Assembly (NCBI GenBank): GCA_020638195.1
Contig: JACKJC010000003.1
Span: 434,001-498,000 of the forward strand
Reading direction: 5' to 3'
Source of the DNA: Methylobacteriaceae bacterium
GTDB lineage: Bacteria > Pseudomonadota > Alphaproteobacteria > Rhizobiales > Beijerinckiaceae
DNA length: 64,000 nt
Shown here in pieces: positions 17,273-25,770 of this stretch (within the stretch, counting starts at the first letter, position 1; each line of letters begins with the position of its first letter). A model generated the notes under the pieces. That model searched no databases, had not been told where the DNA came from, and worked only from the letters and a program-made list of their open reading frames with translations. The position numbers and the translations under genes are program-made.

Positions 17273-18187
17273 ATGATCACACGTCGGGCATTGTTGCAGG
17301 GCGCGGGCGGCCTCGTTCTCGGTTCGACCGGACTTGCGAGCTACGCGGTCGCCGTCGAGCCGGGCTTCATGCTCGACGTCACGCGCTATCGCATCACGCC
17401 GCGCACGTGGCCGGCGGGGCTCGATGTGAAGATCGCCATCATTGCCGACATCCATGCCTGCGAGCCGTGGATGCCCGCCTCGCGCGTCCGCCACATCGCG
17501 GAAGTCACAAACGCCCTGAAGCCCGACCTCGTCGTCCTGCTCGGCGATTTCAACGGCGGGCACCGCTTCGTGACCGGTCCGGTCCTGCCGCAGCAATGGG
17601 CCGAGGCGCTATCGGTTCTGGACGCGCCGCTCGGCGTCCACGCCATCCTCGGCAATCATGACTGGTGGCACGGCCCCTTGCCGCGCATGAAGGGCGACGG
17701 CGGCGACAGCATTCGCCGCGCGCTGAAACACATGAATGCTTCCGTGCTCGAGAACGACGTTCTGCGCCTGTCGAAGAACGGCAAGCCCTTCTGGATCGTC
17801 GGCCTCGGCGACCAGCTCGCGCATCGCGTCGGCCGCTATCGGTTCAAGGGCGCCGACGATCTCGATGAAGCGCTCGATCAGGTGACCGATGACGCCCCGA
17901 TCGTGCTGCTGGCGCACGAGCCCTATGTCTTCCACCGCGTGCCCGAGCGGGTGGCGGTGACGCTGTGCGGCCATACGCATGGCGGGCAGGTGAACCTGCC
18001 GATCGTCGGTCCCTTCACCGCCAACCGCCGCTTTGGTCCCGATCTCGTATACGGCCACGCCATGCACGGCGACCGGCATATCGTGATTTCGGCGGGCCTC
18101 GGCACCTCGATCGCGCCGGTTCGCTTCATGCGCCCGCCGGAAGTCGTCGACCTCACGATTTCCGGCCCACCGGCCGCGACGGCATAA
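17273..18187 (+). CDS. exported metallophosphoesterase
   Basis: A 304-residue calcineurin-like phosphoesterase. The N-terminus ITRRALLQGAGGLVLGSTGLA resembles a TAT-type leader or membrane anchor. All metal-binding motifs are present in order: IADIHA (D-x-H), LLGDFNGG (GD), LGNHDWW (GNHD), LLAHEPY, and GHTHGGQ. This matches the YaeI/YkuE group, implicated in other bacteria in lipid phosphate hydrolysis; substrate here is uncertain. It converges on the L,D-transpeptidase gene across a strong hairpin terminator. Confidence 0.88.
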   Translation: MITRRALLQGAGGLVLGSTGLASYAVAVEPGFMLDVTRYRITPRTWPAGLDVKIAIIADIHACEPWMPASRVRHIAEVTNALKPDLVVLLGDFNGGHRFVTGPVLPQQWAEALSVLDAPLGVHAILGNHDWWHGPLPRMKGDGGDSIRRALKHMNASVLENDVLRLSKNGKPFWIVGLGDQLAHRVGRYRFKGADDLDEALDQVTDDAPIVLLAHEPYVFHRVPERVAVTLCGHTHGGQVNLPIVGPFTANRRFGPDLVYGHAMHGDRHIVISAGLGTSIAPVRFMRPPEVVDLTISGPPAATA

Positions 18188-18214
18188 AAAAACGCGGCCG
18201 GAGCCGCGTTTCTT
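18186..18214. terminator. bidirectional Rho-independent terminator
   Basis: AACGCGGC (18191-18198) pairs with GCCGCGTT (18203-18210) around a CGGA loop. A run of seven A on the left gives a T7 tract for the minus-strand L,D-transpeptidase message, and TTTCTT on the right gives a weaker tract for the plus-strand phosphoesterase. It lies exactly between the two convergent stops. Confidence 0.88.
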
Positions 18215-18235
18215 GTCGCTCGAAAGGCGGTCGTT

Positions 18236-18841
18236 TCAGAGAACGACCACCTTCGAATTCATCTTCACGCGATTGTAGAGATCGATCACGTCGATGTTGC
18301 GCATCCGGATGCAGCCGGAGGACACGGACTGGCCGATCTTGTCCTCTTCGTTGGTGCCGTGGATGCGATACAGCGTGTCCTTGTTGCCCTGGTAGAGATA
18401 GATCGCGCGGGCGCCGAGCGGATTGTCGGCGCCGCCGGGCAGGCCGCCCGCGTCGACCACGGGCTTCAGATGCGGCCAGCGCTGGATCATGTCCGCCGGC
18501 GGGTGCCAGGCCGGCCATTCCTGCAGCGAACCGACGCGCGCCGTGCCGCTCCAGCCAAAGGCCTCCGAGCCGGTGGCGACGCCGTAGCGAATCGCCTTCT
18601 TGCCGGGCAGGACGAAGTAAAGGAACTTCGATTTCGTATCGACCACGATCGTGCCCGGCGGCTGGCCGGTCGGGTCGTTGACCTCGTAGCGATTGTAGTC
18701 GGCGCTGACCTCGTAGCGCGGCACCATGGCGACGAGATCGGCGTCGCGGGTCGACAGCTTCGGATCGGGAACGCGCGCGTAATTGGCGTTGCATGCGCTC
18801 AGAAGCAGCGCGCCCGCGATTGCGACGAAAGCGAGTCTCAT
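18236..18841 (-). CDS. L,D-transpeptidase (YkuD domain) lipoprotein
   Basis: A 201-residue enzyme starting MRLAFVAIAGALLLSAC, with a lipobox ending in Cys17, so it is probably anchored in the envelope. The YkuD catalytic motif is intact: HGTNEEDKIGQSVSSGCIRM, with His and Cys (C177) in place. Such enzymes make 3-3 peptidoglycan cross-links or attach proteins to peptidoglycan. A longer in-frame start at 18952 exists but would bury the lipoprotein signal, so 18841 is preferred. Confidence 0.9.
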   Translation of the reverse strand: MRLAFVAIAGALLLSACNANYARVPDPKLSTRDADLVAMVPRYEVSADYNRYEVNDPTGQPPGTIVVDTKSKFLYFVLPGKKAIRYGVATGSEAFGWSGTARVGSLQEWPAWHPPADMIQRWPHLKPVVDAGGLPGGADNPLGARAIYLYQGNKDTLYRIHGTNEEDKIGQSVSSGCIRMRNIDVIDLYNRVKMNSKVVVL

Positions 18842-19106
18842 TCCGGTCCGTCCCGACTGAATCAAAATGGAATTGAGGCCGATCAAGGCCGTTAGGCGAT
18901 TGATTACCATATTCATCGCTTTGGTTACGAAATTCTTTCCTCGCGTCGCCACGTGACGCAGGAAAGCGCCGTCCTGTTGCCATTTTACGACACTAGTCGG
19001 GGTGGACAGGACGAAGGCCGGGCGCGATGCTTCCGGTCAGTCAACGACCGACAGGCAGCGCCCGATCGGTGAAAAATCGTCCTCGTTTGCGGGTGGAAGC
19101 AATCGC

Positions 19107-20036
19107 TTGAGCACTTTGTTCGTTTCTCATCGCTCGTCTCTGGCGCATGACATGGGCCCCGACCATCCCGAGCGGCCCGACCGCGTACGGGCCATCGAGC
19201 GCATTCTCGAGAACGAGCGCTTCCAGACCCTGTTGCGCGAACAGGCGCCCTTTGGCGATCGCGAGGCGATTTTGCGGGCGCACCCCGAGGCCTATATCGG
19301 CGCCCTCGAACGCGCCGCGCCGAGCGAAGGTCTGGTGCAACTCGACGGCGACACCGCCATGTGTCCCGGTACGATGGAGGCGGCGATGCGCGCTGTCGGC
19401 GGCGCCTGTCTGGCGGTGGACGAGGTGATGGAGCGCAAGGTCGCCAACGCCTTCGTCGCCATGCGCCCGCCGGGCCATCACGCCGAGCGCGCGACGCCCA
19501 TGGGATTCTGCTTCTTCAACAATGCGGCGGTCGCCGCCCGCCACGCGCAGAAGGTCCACGGCGCCGAGCGCGTCGCGATCATGGATTTCGACGTCCACCA
19601 CGGCAATGGTACGCAGGACATCTTCTGGTCCGACCCGACCGTCATGTACGCGTCCACCCACGAAATGCCGGCCTATCCCGGTACGGGCGCCGTCAGCGAG
19701 CGCGGCGAGCACGACAATATCGTCAACGCGCCGCTCTACGCCGGCGCCGATTCCGACGTGTTCCGCGAATCCATGGAAATCGCCATCCTGCCGCGCATCG
19801 AGGCCTTCGCGCCCGATCTCGTGATCATCTCGGCAGGCTTCGACGCCCACCGCCTCGATCCGCTCGCCAATCTCAAATTGGTCGAAGCCGATTTTGCCTG
19901 GGCGACCCGCAAGCTGATGGAGATCGCCGAGCGCAAGGCGAAGGGCCGCGTCGTGAGCCTGCTCGAAGGCGGTTACAGCCTGGAAGGGCTGTCGCGGTCC
20001 GCGGCGGCGCATGTGATGACGCTGATGGGCGTGTGA
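19107..20036 (+). CDS. histone-deacetylase-family (class II-like) deacetylase
   Basis: A 309-residue zinc hydrolase of the HDAC/acetoin-utilisation superfamily. Conserved elements are HPERPDRVRAIERIL, MRPPGHHAE with the paired histidines, DFDVHHGNGTQ with the zinc ligands D and H, and ISAGFDAH with the third ligand. In bacteria these remove acyl groups from polyamines or proteins. No ATG fits; the TTG at 19107, which follows a GGAAG ribosome site and yields LSTLFVSHRSSLAHD, agrees with the usual MSTLF-type start. The start codon choice is inferred. Confidence 0.88.
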   Translation: MSTLFVSHRSSLAHDMGPDHPERPDRVRAIERILENERFQTLLREQAPFGDREAILRAHPEAYIGALERAAPSEGLVQLDGDTAMCPGTMEAAMRAVGGACLAVDEVMERKVANAFVAMRPPGHHAERATPMGFCFFNNAAVAARHAQKVHGAERVAIMDFDVHHGNGTQDIFWSDPTVMYASTHEMPAYPGTGAVSERGEHDNIVNAPLYAGADSDVFRESMEIAILPRIEAFAPDLVIISAGFDAHRLDPLANLKLVEADFAWATRKLMEIAERKAKGRVVSLLEGGYSLEGLSRSAAAHVMTLMGV

Positions 20037-20058
20037 GCGGCGGGACAGTTCAGTCTCC

Positions 20059-20138
20059 GTCATTGCGAGTGAAGCGAAGCAATCCAGAGCCAGACCCTGG
20101 CTCTGGATTGCTTCGTCGCTTTGCTCCTCGCAATGATG
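20059..20138. repeat. REP-like palindrome, GTCATTGCGAG type (copy 3)
   Basis: A compact copy of about 80 bases: GTCATTGCGAGTGAAGCGAA at the left and TTGCTCCTCGCAATGAT at the right. The centre is a perfect stem, AATCCAGAGCCAG with CTGGCTCTGGATT, around an ACC loop. It lies between the convergent deacetylase and P450 genes and may serve as a shared 3' end. Confidence 0.88.
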
Positions 20139-20147
20139 GCTGAAAGG

Positions 20148-21371
20148 CTAGGCCACATCCCACACTGCGGGCAGGTGCTCCAGCCGGCGCAGCGTGATCG
20201 TCGGCTTCCACTGCGGGTTGTCCATGTTCTCGAGCCGCATGCCCGGCAGCCGCGTCGCGAGCGCGCGGAACGCGATTTCGCCTTCGAGGCGGGCGAGCTG
20301 CGCGCCGAGGCATGTGTGGATGCCGCCGCCGAACGACAGCGGCCGCACATTCTTGCGCGTGATGTCGAGTTTTTCGGCGTTCTCGTAGGCTTCGGGATCG
20401 CGGTTGCCCGCGCCCAGCAGGCAGATCACCTCGTCGCCGCGCTTGATTTCCTGCCCGCCGATCTCGACATCGACCGACGCCTTGCGGCTCGTCAGTTGCA
20501 CGGATGAATCGTAACGCAAGAGTTCCTCGACCGCGCTTGCAGCGAGCGAGGGGTCGGCGACGAGTTTGTCCCACTGGTCGCGATTGCGATGCAGAGCCAA
20601 GAGCCCGTTGCCGATCAGATTGGTCGTCGTCTCGTGTCCCGCAGCGAACAGCAGCGAAATGTTGGCGAAGAGTTCGTCTTCGCTCAGGCGTCCGTCCTTT
20701 TCGTCCTGCACCTGCAACAGCGCGCTGGTGAGATCGTCGCCGGGCTCCTTGCGGCGGAGTTCGAACAGCTTCGCGAAATAGGCGCGCCCGGCGAGAATAT
20801 TGGCGTTGACCTGGTCGAGCTCGGCCTGCGTCATCGGCGTCGGATCGATGGCGCGACCGGACACGCGATACCCGGTCAGGAATTGCGCGCGATCTTCCTC
20901 GGGGATTCCGAGCATGTCGCAGATCACGATGACCGGCAGCTTGTGCGAGAAATCCTCGATCACATCCATTTTGCCGCGCGGCGCCAGCCCGTCGAGCAGC
21001 GCATTCACCACGCGCTCGATCTGCGGCCGCATCTCTTCCACGCGCCGCGCCGTAAACGCCTTGGCGACGAGACCGCGCAGGCGCGTATGGTCGGGCGGAT
21101 CGCGCAGAAGCATGGAGCGGCCGAGCTGCTTGTAGACGGGCTCTTCGCGCAAGGCGCCGCGGTTGCGCGGGTCGGAAATCGCGCCGTCGAAATCATGGAC
21201 GAAGCGCTGGTCCTTGAGCAGCTTCGCAATGTCGTCGTAGCGGGTCAGCACCCACACGCCCATCGGCGATTTCCACACCGGCGCACGCGCGCGCAGCATG
21301 GCGTAGGCGGGGTAGGGATCCCGCACGAAGGCGGGGTCCATCAGGTTGAAGGCGGGCTGCGGGGCGTTCAT
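20148..21371 (-). CDS. cytochrome P450
   Basis: A 407-residue soluble bacterial P450 monooxygenase. All diagnostic elements are present: the I-helix oxygen-binding AGHETTTN, the K-helix E-x-x-R (EELLRY), and the heme loop FGGGIHTCLG with the axial Cys354. The N-terminal WVLTRYDDIAKLLKDQRF and SMLLRDPPDHTRLR are normal. The start is ATG 21371. No ferredoxin or reductase gene is adjacent, so electron partners must come from elsewhere; the substrate cannot be predicted. Confidence 0.93.
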   Translation of the reverse strand: MNAPQPAFNLMDPAFVRDPYPAYAMLRARAPVWKSPMGVWVLTRYDDIAKLLKDQRFVHDFDGAISDPRNRGALREEPVYKQLGRSMLLRDPPDHTRLRGLVAKAFTARRVEEMRPQIERVVNALLDGLAPRGKMDVIEDFSHKLPVIVICDMLGIPEEDRAQFLTGYRVSGRAIDPTPMTQAELDQVNANILAGRAYFAKLFELRRKEPGDDLTSALLQVQDEKDGRLSEDELFANISLLFAAGHETTTNLIGNGLLALHRNRDQWDKLVADPSLAASAVEELLRYDSSVQLTSRKASVDVEIGGQEIKRGDEVICLLGAGNRDPEAYENAEKLDITRKNVRPLSFGGGIHTCLGAQLARLEGEIAFRALATRLPGMRLENMDNPQWKPTITLRRLEHLPAVWDVA

Positions 21372-21433
21372 GACTTCCTCCGGTATTGCGGAGGAATCTA
21401 GACCGGCAAATTGCTCTTGACGAGATGCGGCGC

Positions 21434-22741
21434 CTAAACCCCTTCGACGTCGGCGATCTCGATGCCGAAACCCGACAGGCCCACGTAATTCATCGGAGTC
21501 GATGTGCGCAGCATGATCGAGCGCACGCCGAGATCCCTGAGGATCTGCGCGCCGAGACCCACGTCGAGCCATTGCTTCGTACGTTTGGCCTCGGAATCGT
21601 CGTCGCTGGCGCTCACGACATTGGCCGGCACGCCGGCCGTACCGTCGCGCAGATAGACCAGAACGCCGCGCCCTTCGCGCTTGAAGCGCTCGAGCGTGCG
21701 GCGCAACGTGTCGGAGGCGCCGAAGGCGTCGCTGAGAATGTCGGCGCGGTGCAGGCGCGCGGGCACATTCTTGCCGTCGCCAATCGAGCCGTGGACCAGC
21801 GCGAAATGCTGCACGGGATCGAACGGCGTCGTGTAGCAATAGAGCGCCATTTCGCCGACGAAGGTCTTGACCTGCCGCACGGCCACGCGCTCGACCAGTT
21901 TTTCGCGCGCCTGACGGTAGGAAATCAGGTCCGCGACCGAAATCCGCTTCAGATTGTGCTTCTCGGCAAAGGCGTCGATCTGCTTGCCGGCCATGACCGT
22001 GCCGTCGTCATTGGCGAGTTCGCAGATCACGCCGACCGGCGGCAGCCCGGCGAGCCGGCACAGATCGACTGCCGCCTCCGTATGGCCGGAGCGCATCAGC
22101 ACGCCGCCCTCGCGCGCGATCAGCGGGAACACATGGCCCGGCCGCACGAAATCGGCCGCGCCCATATTGCCGTTGGCGAGCGCGCGCACCGTGTTGGAGC
22201 GCTGCTCTGCCGAAATGCCCGTCGTCAGCCCGTGCTTGACGTCGACGGAGACGGTGAAGGCCGTGCCGAGCGGCGCGTCGTTGGCCGCCACCATCGGTTG
22301 CAGATGCAGGCGTCGCGCCTCGTCCAGCGGCAGCGGCGCGCAGACGATGCCGCAGCAATTGCGGATGATGAAGGCCATTTTCTCGGGCGTGCAGAGCGAG
22401 GCGGCCATGATCAGGTCGCCCTCGTTCTCGCGGTCGTCGTCGTCGGTGACGATCACGATCTCGCCGCGCGCGATCGCCTCGATCGCCTCGGTCACGGAAG
22501 CCGCGACATCATGCGCCGGCGCGCCGTCGAGCGCGTCGGTGGCGGCCATGGCGGGGGCGGCCGCGCCGAGATAGTCGCCGACCAGCTTGAGTTCGCGCAC
22601 CTTCAGCTCGCGCTTGCCCTGCAGGAGGCGGGTGACCTGCGCCCGGTCGATGCCGAGCGCCTCGGCCAGGCCCGCCTGCGACAGTCCGGGCTTCTCCAGC
22701 CCCTTCCTGATCCATTCCAGGATGTTAGATTGACCCTGCAT
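21434..22741 (-). CDS. ribBX: HTH-fused RibBX: 3,4-dihydroxy-2-butanone-4-phosphate synthase with degenerate RibA-like domain
   Basis: A 435-residue three-part protein. Residues about 5-60 form a Cro/CI-like helix-turn-helix (GLSQAGLAEALGIDRAQVTRLL). Residues about 70-275 are RibB, with the acidic DDDDRENEGDLI loop and RSGHTEAAVDL, so the synthase that makes the four-carbon riboflavin unit from ribulose 5-phosphate looks active. The rest resembles GTP cyclohydrolase II but has none of the three zinc cysteines (HGSIGDGKNVPARLHRADI replaces the C-x10-C-x-C region), as in the proteobacterial RibBX variant. Start ATG 22741, or 22753 four codons earlier; M65 (22549) could start RibBX alone but has no ribosome site. 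Confidence 0.85.
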   Translation of the reverse strand: MQGQSNILEWIRKGLEKPGLSQAGLAEALGIDRAQVTRLLQGKRELKVRELKLVGDYLGAAAPAMAATDALDGAPAHDVAASVTEAIEAIARGEIVIVTDDDDRENEGDLIMAASLCTPEKMAFIIRNCCGIVCAPLPLDEARRLHLQPMVAANDAPLGTAFTVSVDVKHGLTTGISAEQRSNTVRALANGNMGAADFVRPGHVFPLIAREGGVLMRSGHTEAAVDLCRLAGLPPVGVICELANDDGTVMAGKQIDAFAEKHNLKRISVADLISYRQAREKLVERVAVRQVKTFVGEMALYCYTTPFDPVQHFALVHGSIGDGKNVPARLHRADILSDAFGASDTLRRTLERFKREGRGVLVYLRDGTAGVPANVVSASDDDSEAKRTKQWLDVGLGAQILRDLGVRSIMLRTSTPMNYVGLSGFGIEIADVEGV

Positions 22742-22763
22742 GCGCGCCTCCATGAGTCGTTTT

Positions 22764-23543
22764 ATGAGATTTACGCAACATATCGTCAAGCGCGCTGTTG
22801 CGATTTTCGCCACGGTGTTCGGGGTTGGGCTCGTTGCGCCTGGCGGCGCGTCGGCCGCGCCGGCTTGCGTCTCGACCCGCCACGCGGACGCGCCCTTCAC
22901 GATCTGCGCGTTCGCGCCGGGAAAAGCGGATATCCGAATGTTCTGGCGCGACGCCAATGGCGACGCTTACGGTGGGTTCGATCGGCTGTCGGAAGATGTC
23001 GCGGCCAGGGGCGGCCGGCTCGTATTCGCGATGAACGCCGGCATGTACCAGCCCGACCTCTCCCCGGTCGGGCTCTACGTCGAGAATGGCGAGGAAGGGC
23101 ATCCGGTCAACCGGCGCGCCGGCGCGGGCAATTTCGGCATGCTGCCGAATGGGGTGTTCTGGGTGAAGGGGCAGACGGTCGGCGTCACGGAAACCAGGAA
23201 ATTTCTCGCGCAGAATCTCAAGCCCGATTACGCGACCCAGTCCGGCCCGATGCTGGTCATAGGCGGCAAGCTCCATCCCAAGATCAAGCCGGACGGCGTC
23301 TCCGAAAAGCTCCGCAACGGCGTCGGCATGTGCGAGGACGGCCTCGCGCGTTTTGTCATCGCCGATGCGCCGGTGACCTTCTTCGCCTTCGCCAGCCTGT
23401 TTCTCGCTCTGAAATGTCCTGACGCGCTATTTCTCGACGGTTCGATTTCCGCGCTCTATTCGCCCGATATCAAGCGCAACGACGGCTGGAAGTCGATCGG
23501 ACCGATCGTCGGCGTCGTGGAGGGGCTGAAGAAGGAGCGGTAA
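22764..23543 (+). CDS. secreted phosphodiester glycosidase (DUF2233/NAGPA-like)
   Basis: A 259-residue protein with a signal peptide ending near GGASAAPACV. The domain motifs LVFAMNAGMYQ, GNFGMLPNGVFWV, ATQSGPMLVI and ALFLDGSISALYSP are typical of the NAGPA/DUF2233 phosphodiester glycosidase family, whose members cleave sugar phosphodiesters; bacterial substrates are mostly unknown. In-frame ATGs occur at 22740, 22752 and 22764; I use 22764 since it starts just before the signal peptide. Its 5' end faces ribBX with about 22 bases between them. Confidence 0.8.
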   Translation: MRFTQHIVKRAVAIFATVFGVGLVAPGGASAAPACVSTRHADAPFTICAFAPGKADIRMFWRDANGDAYGGFDRLSEDVAARGGRLVFAMNAGMYQPDLSPVGLYVENGEEGHPVNRRAGAGNFGMLPNGVFWVKGQTVGVTETRKFLAQNLKPDYATQSGPMLVIGGKLHPKIKPDGVSEKLRNGVGMCEDGLARFVIADAPVTFFAFASLFLALKCPDALFLDGSISALYSPDIKRNDGWKSIGPIVGVVEGLKKER

Positions 23544-23610
23544 GGGCGCTCCGCGCTCCGCCGGCTTTCGCACTCGAGCCTGTCTGGAGACGCAAGCCCC
23601 GGGATCCGTA

Positions 23611-25629
23611 CTATTTCGGAGCCGTGGGCTCGGCGGAGCCCAGATTGCGCACGAGGAAAATCTTGGTGTGCGCATTCTGGAAGTCAGGGCGCGCCTGCGC
23701 TGTCCATGAGCGTGGATCGCCAAAATTCGCATCGCGCGCATTGATGACGAGGGCGCTGATCGAATAACGCGATGCGATATCCAGCACCTGCCCGAGCGTC
23801 GCCTGGGGGTCGTCGTAGATGGGACGAATATCGTCCACGCGCGCCCGCACGGCGGTCTTGGGCGCGCCGAACAGCATCCCGTTGGCGCGATCCGAGACCG
23901 CGGTGCGGAAACGTCCGTAAAGGCCGTAAGAGAACGACCGGAGATCGGCGGGCTTCTCCTGGACGATCGACCCGGTCGGCAAGGCGCCGTCGAGCCACGT
24001 CCAGCCCCGGATTTCGTCCGGCAGGCTCGCCCGATCCTGCCGGGCTGTGGGCGTGTCGGCGAGATAGAACACGCGGCTCTGAACGGCGCCGAACGCCACG
24101 GTGCAATATCCCAGCGCGAGCAGGATGCCCGGTAGAGGCGCAAGTCGCGGCTGGCCCAGCCATCCCGCGCGGATCGCGGACAGCGTCCAAACGAACATCG
24201 AGGCCTCGGCGAACATCACGATGCGCCAGCCGAGGTCGTTGTTGTAGGTCGTCGAGCGCACGAAGGCGCCGAGAACAAGGGAGACCGCGGCGGCGACGAC
24301 GAGGAGCCAGCCGACGTCGCCGGCCATGCCTCGCCGCCCGGCCCGGCGCCAGAACACATAGGAGCCCAGCGCGAATATCCCGAACTGAACCAGATAGAAC
24401 GGGCCAAAGGTGATGGCGCGCGCCGCGGTCAGGACGCGTGGATCCTCACTGATCACGGCGAACCATTTCGACCCGCGTATCCCGAGGGCGAGCGGCTGCG
24501 CTTCTCCGCCATAGCCGACAAGCGTGAGAAGCCAGCTCGCGGCCAGCGCGCCGGCGATCAACCCGGATATCGTCAGATCGGCCGCATCCCGATAGCGCGC
24601 GGCTGCGATCAGGCGCGCGAGAAGGACGGCCGCGATCATGGCCGCGCCGATCGCCATGTAGATCGACAGGCCGGCGCAGGAGGCGAAGGCCAGGCCCGCG
24701 AAAACGGCGCGTCGAATATCGCCCCCGCCCGCCGGACGCGCGAGCGCGAGAAAGCCCGCGAAGGCGGCGCAGAGCGCGGCGACGTGATGCGGCACCCAGA
24801 GCGAACCCGCGACCCAGGGCGTGATCTGCGCGGTCCAGCCGTCTATAGGCGCTTCGATGAGGGGCCGGTTGCCGAGCATGGCCAGCGCCAGCCCCGGAAT
24901 GATGTCGAGTCCGGCGGCGAGCATCAGGGCCACGATCCATGGCATGGCCGGTCGCGCGTCGCGGACGCCGGCGGCTTCGTCGCAGCCGGAGCGCCGCCAG
25001 ACCTGATAGAGCAGGGCCAGGATCGCGAAGCCCGTGACGATCCCGCTGGCGAACGCCGCATGGCGCGCCGCGATCCCGAGGGGGGCGCCGACAATGCTGA
25101 CGACGGCGGTAAGCGTGTAGAAGAAATAATAATAAGCCGCTGTGCGGTCGGGTTCGTGGAACAAGGGGTCGAACGGCGGCGTGCCCGACTGCGCGATGCT
25201 CCAGGTCGTCGCGGCGTGTTTGACATAGTCGACCACGAAGTGGCTGTGCAGCAGTCCGCCAGACCCATCGGGAATGTCGATGAGGCAAAGCGTAGCGAAT
25301 GCAATCCAGACGCCGCCGGCCGCCAGCCATCTCCCATTGAGACGCGCGGGCGCGGCGCCGATCGGCAGGAGCGCGGCGCCGGCAAGCGCCGACGCGGTCG
25401 CGACCAGGGTCATGGGAACGGGGCCGAGGCGACCTGTCAGATCCAGAACGATCGGGAGACACGTCAGTCCGCACAACAGCGAGAGGCCCGCTCTTTCCGC
25501 CAGGCGGGCTTCGGCAAATCCGGGAAAGTTCAGCACGCGCGCGAAGAACGCGCCGCCGCAGACGAGCAACGTCGCGAACAGGACCAATGCGACCAGCGTC
25601 CCGTAGACTTCCAGAAATGTGAAATGCAT
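23611..25629 (-). CDS. polytopic membrane protein, GT-C glycosyltransferase-like
   Basis: A 672-residue protein with roughly 12-14 membrane segments in the first 520 residues and a soluble C-terminal domain of about 150 residues. The layout, with early acidic/aromatic periplasmic loops (HSHFVVDYVKHAATTW, FHEPDRTAAYYYFFYTL) and a late KPADLRSFSYGLYGRFRTAVSDR domain, is reminiscent of GT-C-fold glycosyltransferases that use lipid-linked sugars, but I cannot match it to a named family. It has no polysaccharide genes nearby. Start ATG 25629 gives a direct first membrane helix. Confidence 0.6.
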   Translation of the reverse strand: MHFTFLEVYGTLVALVLFATLLVCGGAFFARVLNFPGFAEARLAERAGLSLLCGLTCLPIVLDLTGRLGPVPMTLVATASALAGAALLPIGAAPARLNGRWLAAGGVWIAFATLCLIDIPDGSGGLLHSHFVVDYVKHAATTWSIAQSGTPPFDPLFHEPDRTAAYYYFFYTLTAVVSIVGAPLGIAARHAAFASGIVTGFAILALLYQVWRRSGCDEAAGVRDARPAMPWIVALMLAAGLDIIPGLALAMLGNRPLIEAPIDGWTAQITPWVAGSLWVPHHVAALCAAFAGFLALARPAGGGDIRRAVFAGLAFASCAGLSIYMAIGAAMIAAVLLARLIAAARYRDAADLTISGLIAGALAASWLLTLVGYGGEAQPLALGIRGSKWFAVISEDPRVLTAARAITFGPFYLVQFGIFALGSYVFWRRAGRRGMAGDVGWLLVVAAAVSLVLGAFVRSTTYNNDLGWRIVMFAEASMFVWTLSAIRAGWLGQPRLAPLPGILLALGYCTVAFGAVQSRVFYLADTPTARQDRASLPDEIRGWTWLDGALPTGSIVQEKPADLRSFSYGLYGRFRTAVSDRANGMLFGAPKTAVRARVDDIRPIYDDPQATLGQVLDIASRYSISALVINARDANFGDPRSWTAQARPDFQNAHTKIFLVRNLGSAEPTAPK

Positions 25630-25770
25630 TCGCGATCTGAAACGTTTCGTCGATCGAGACGGTGTTCCGTCCGATGTCTGCGCGGCGGTGCGGGCGGAAA
25701 AATTAAGTCAAGCCGATTACTGGACGCTTAAACCGTCGACTTGCGAGGGTGGCGAACGAATGCTTGCGCC

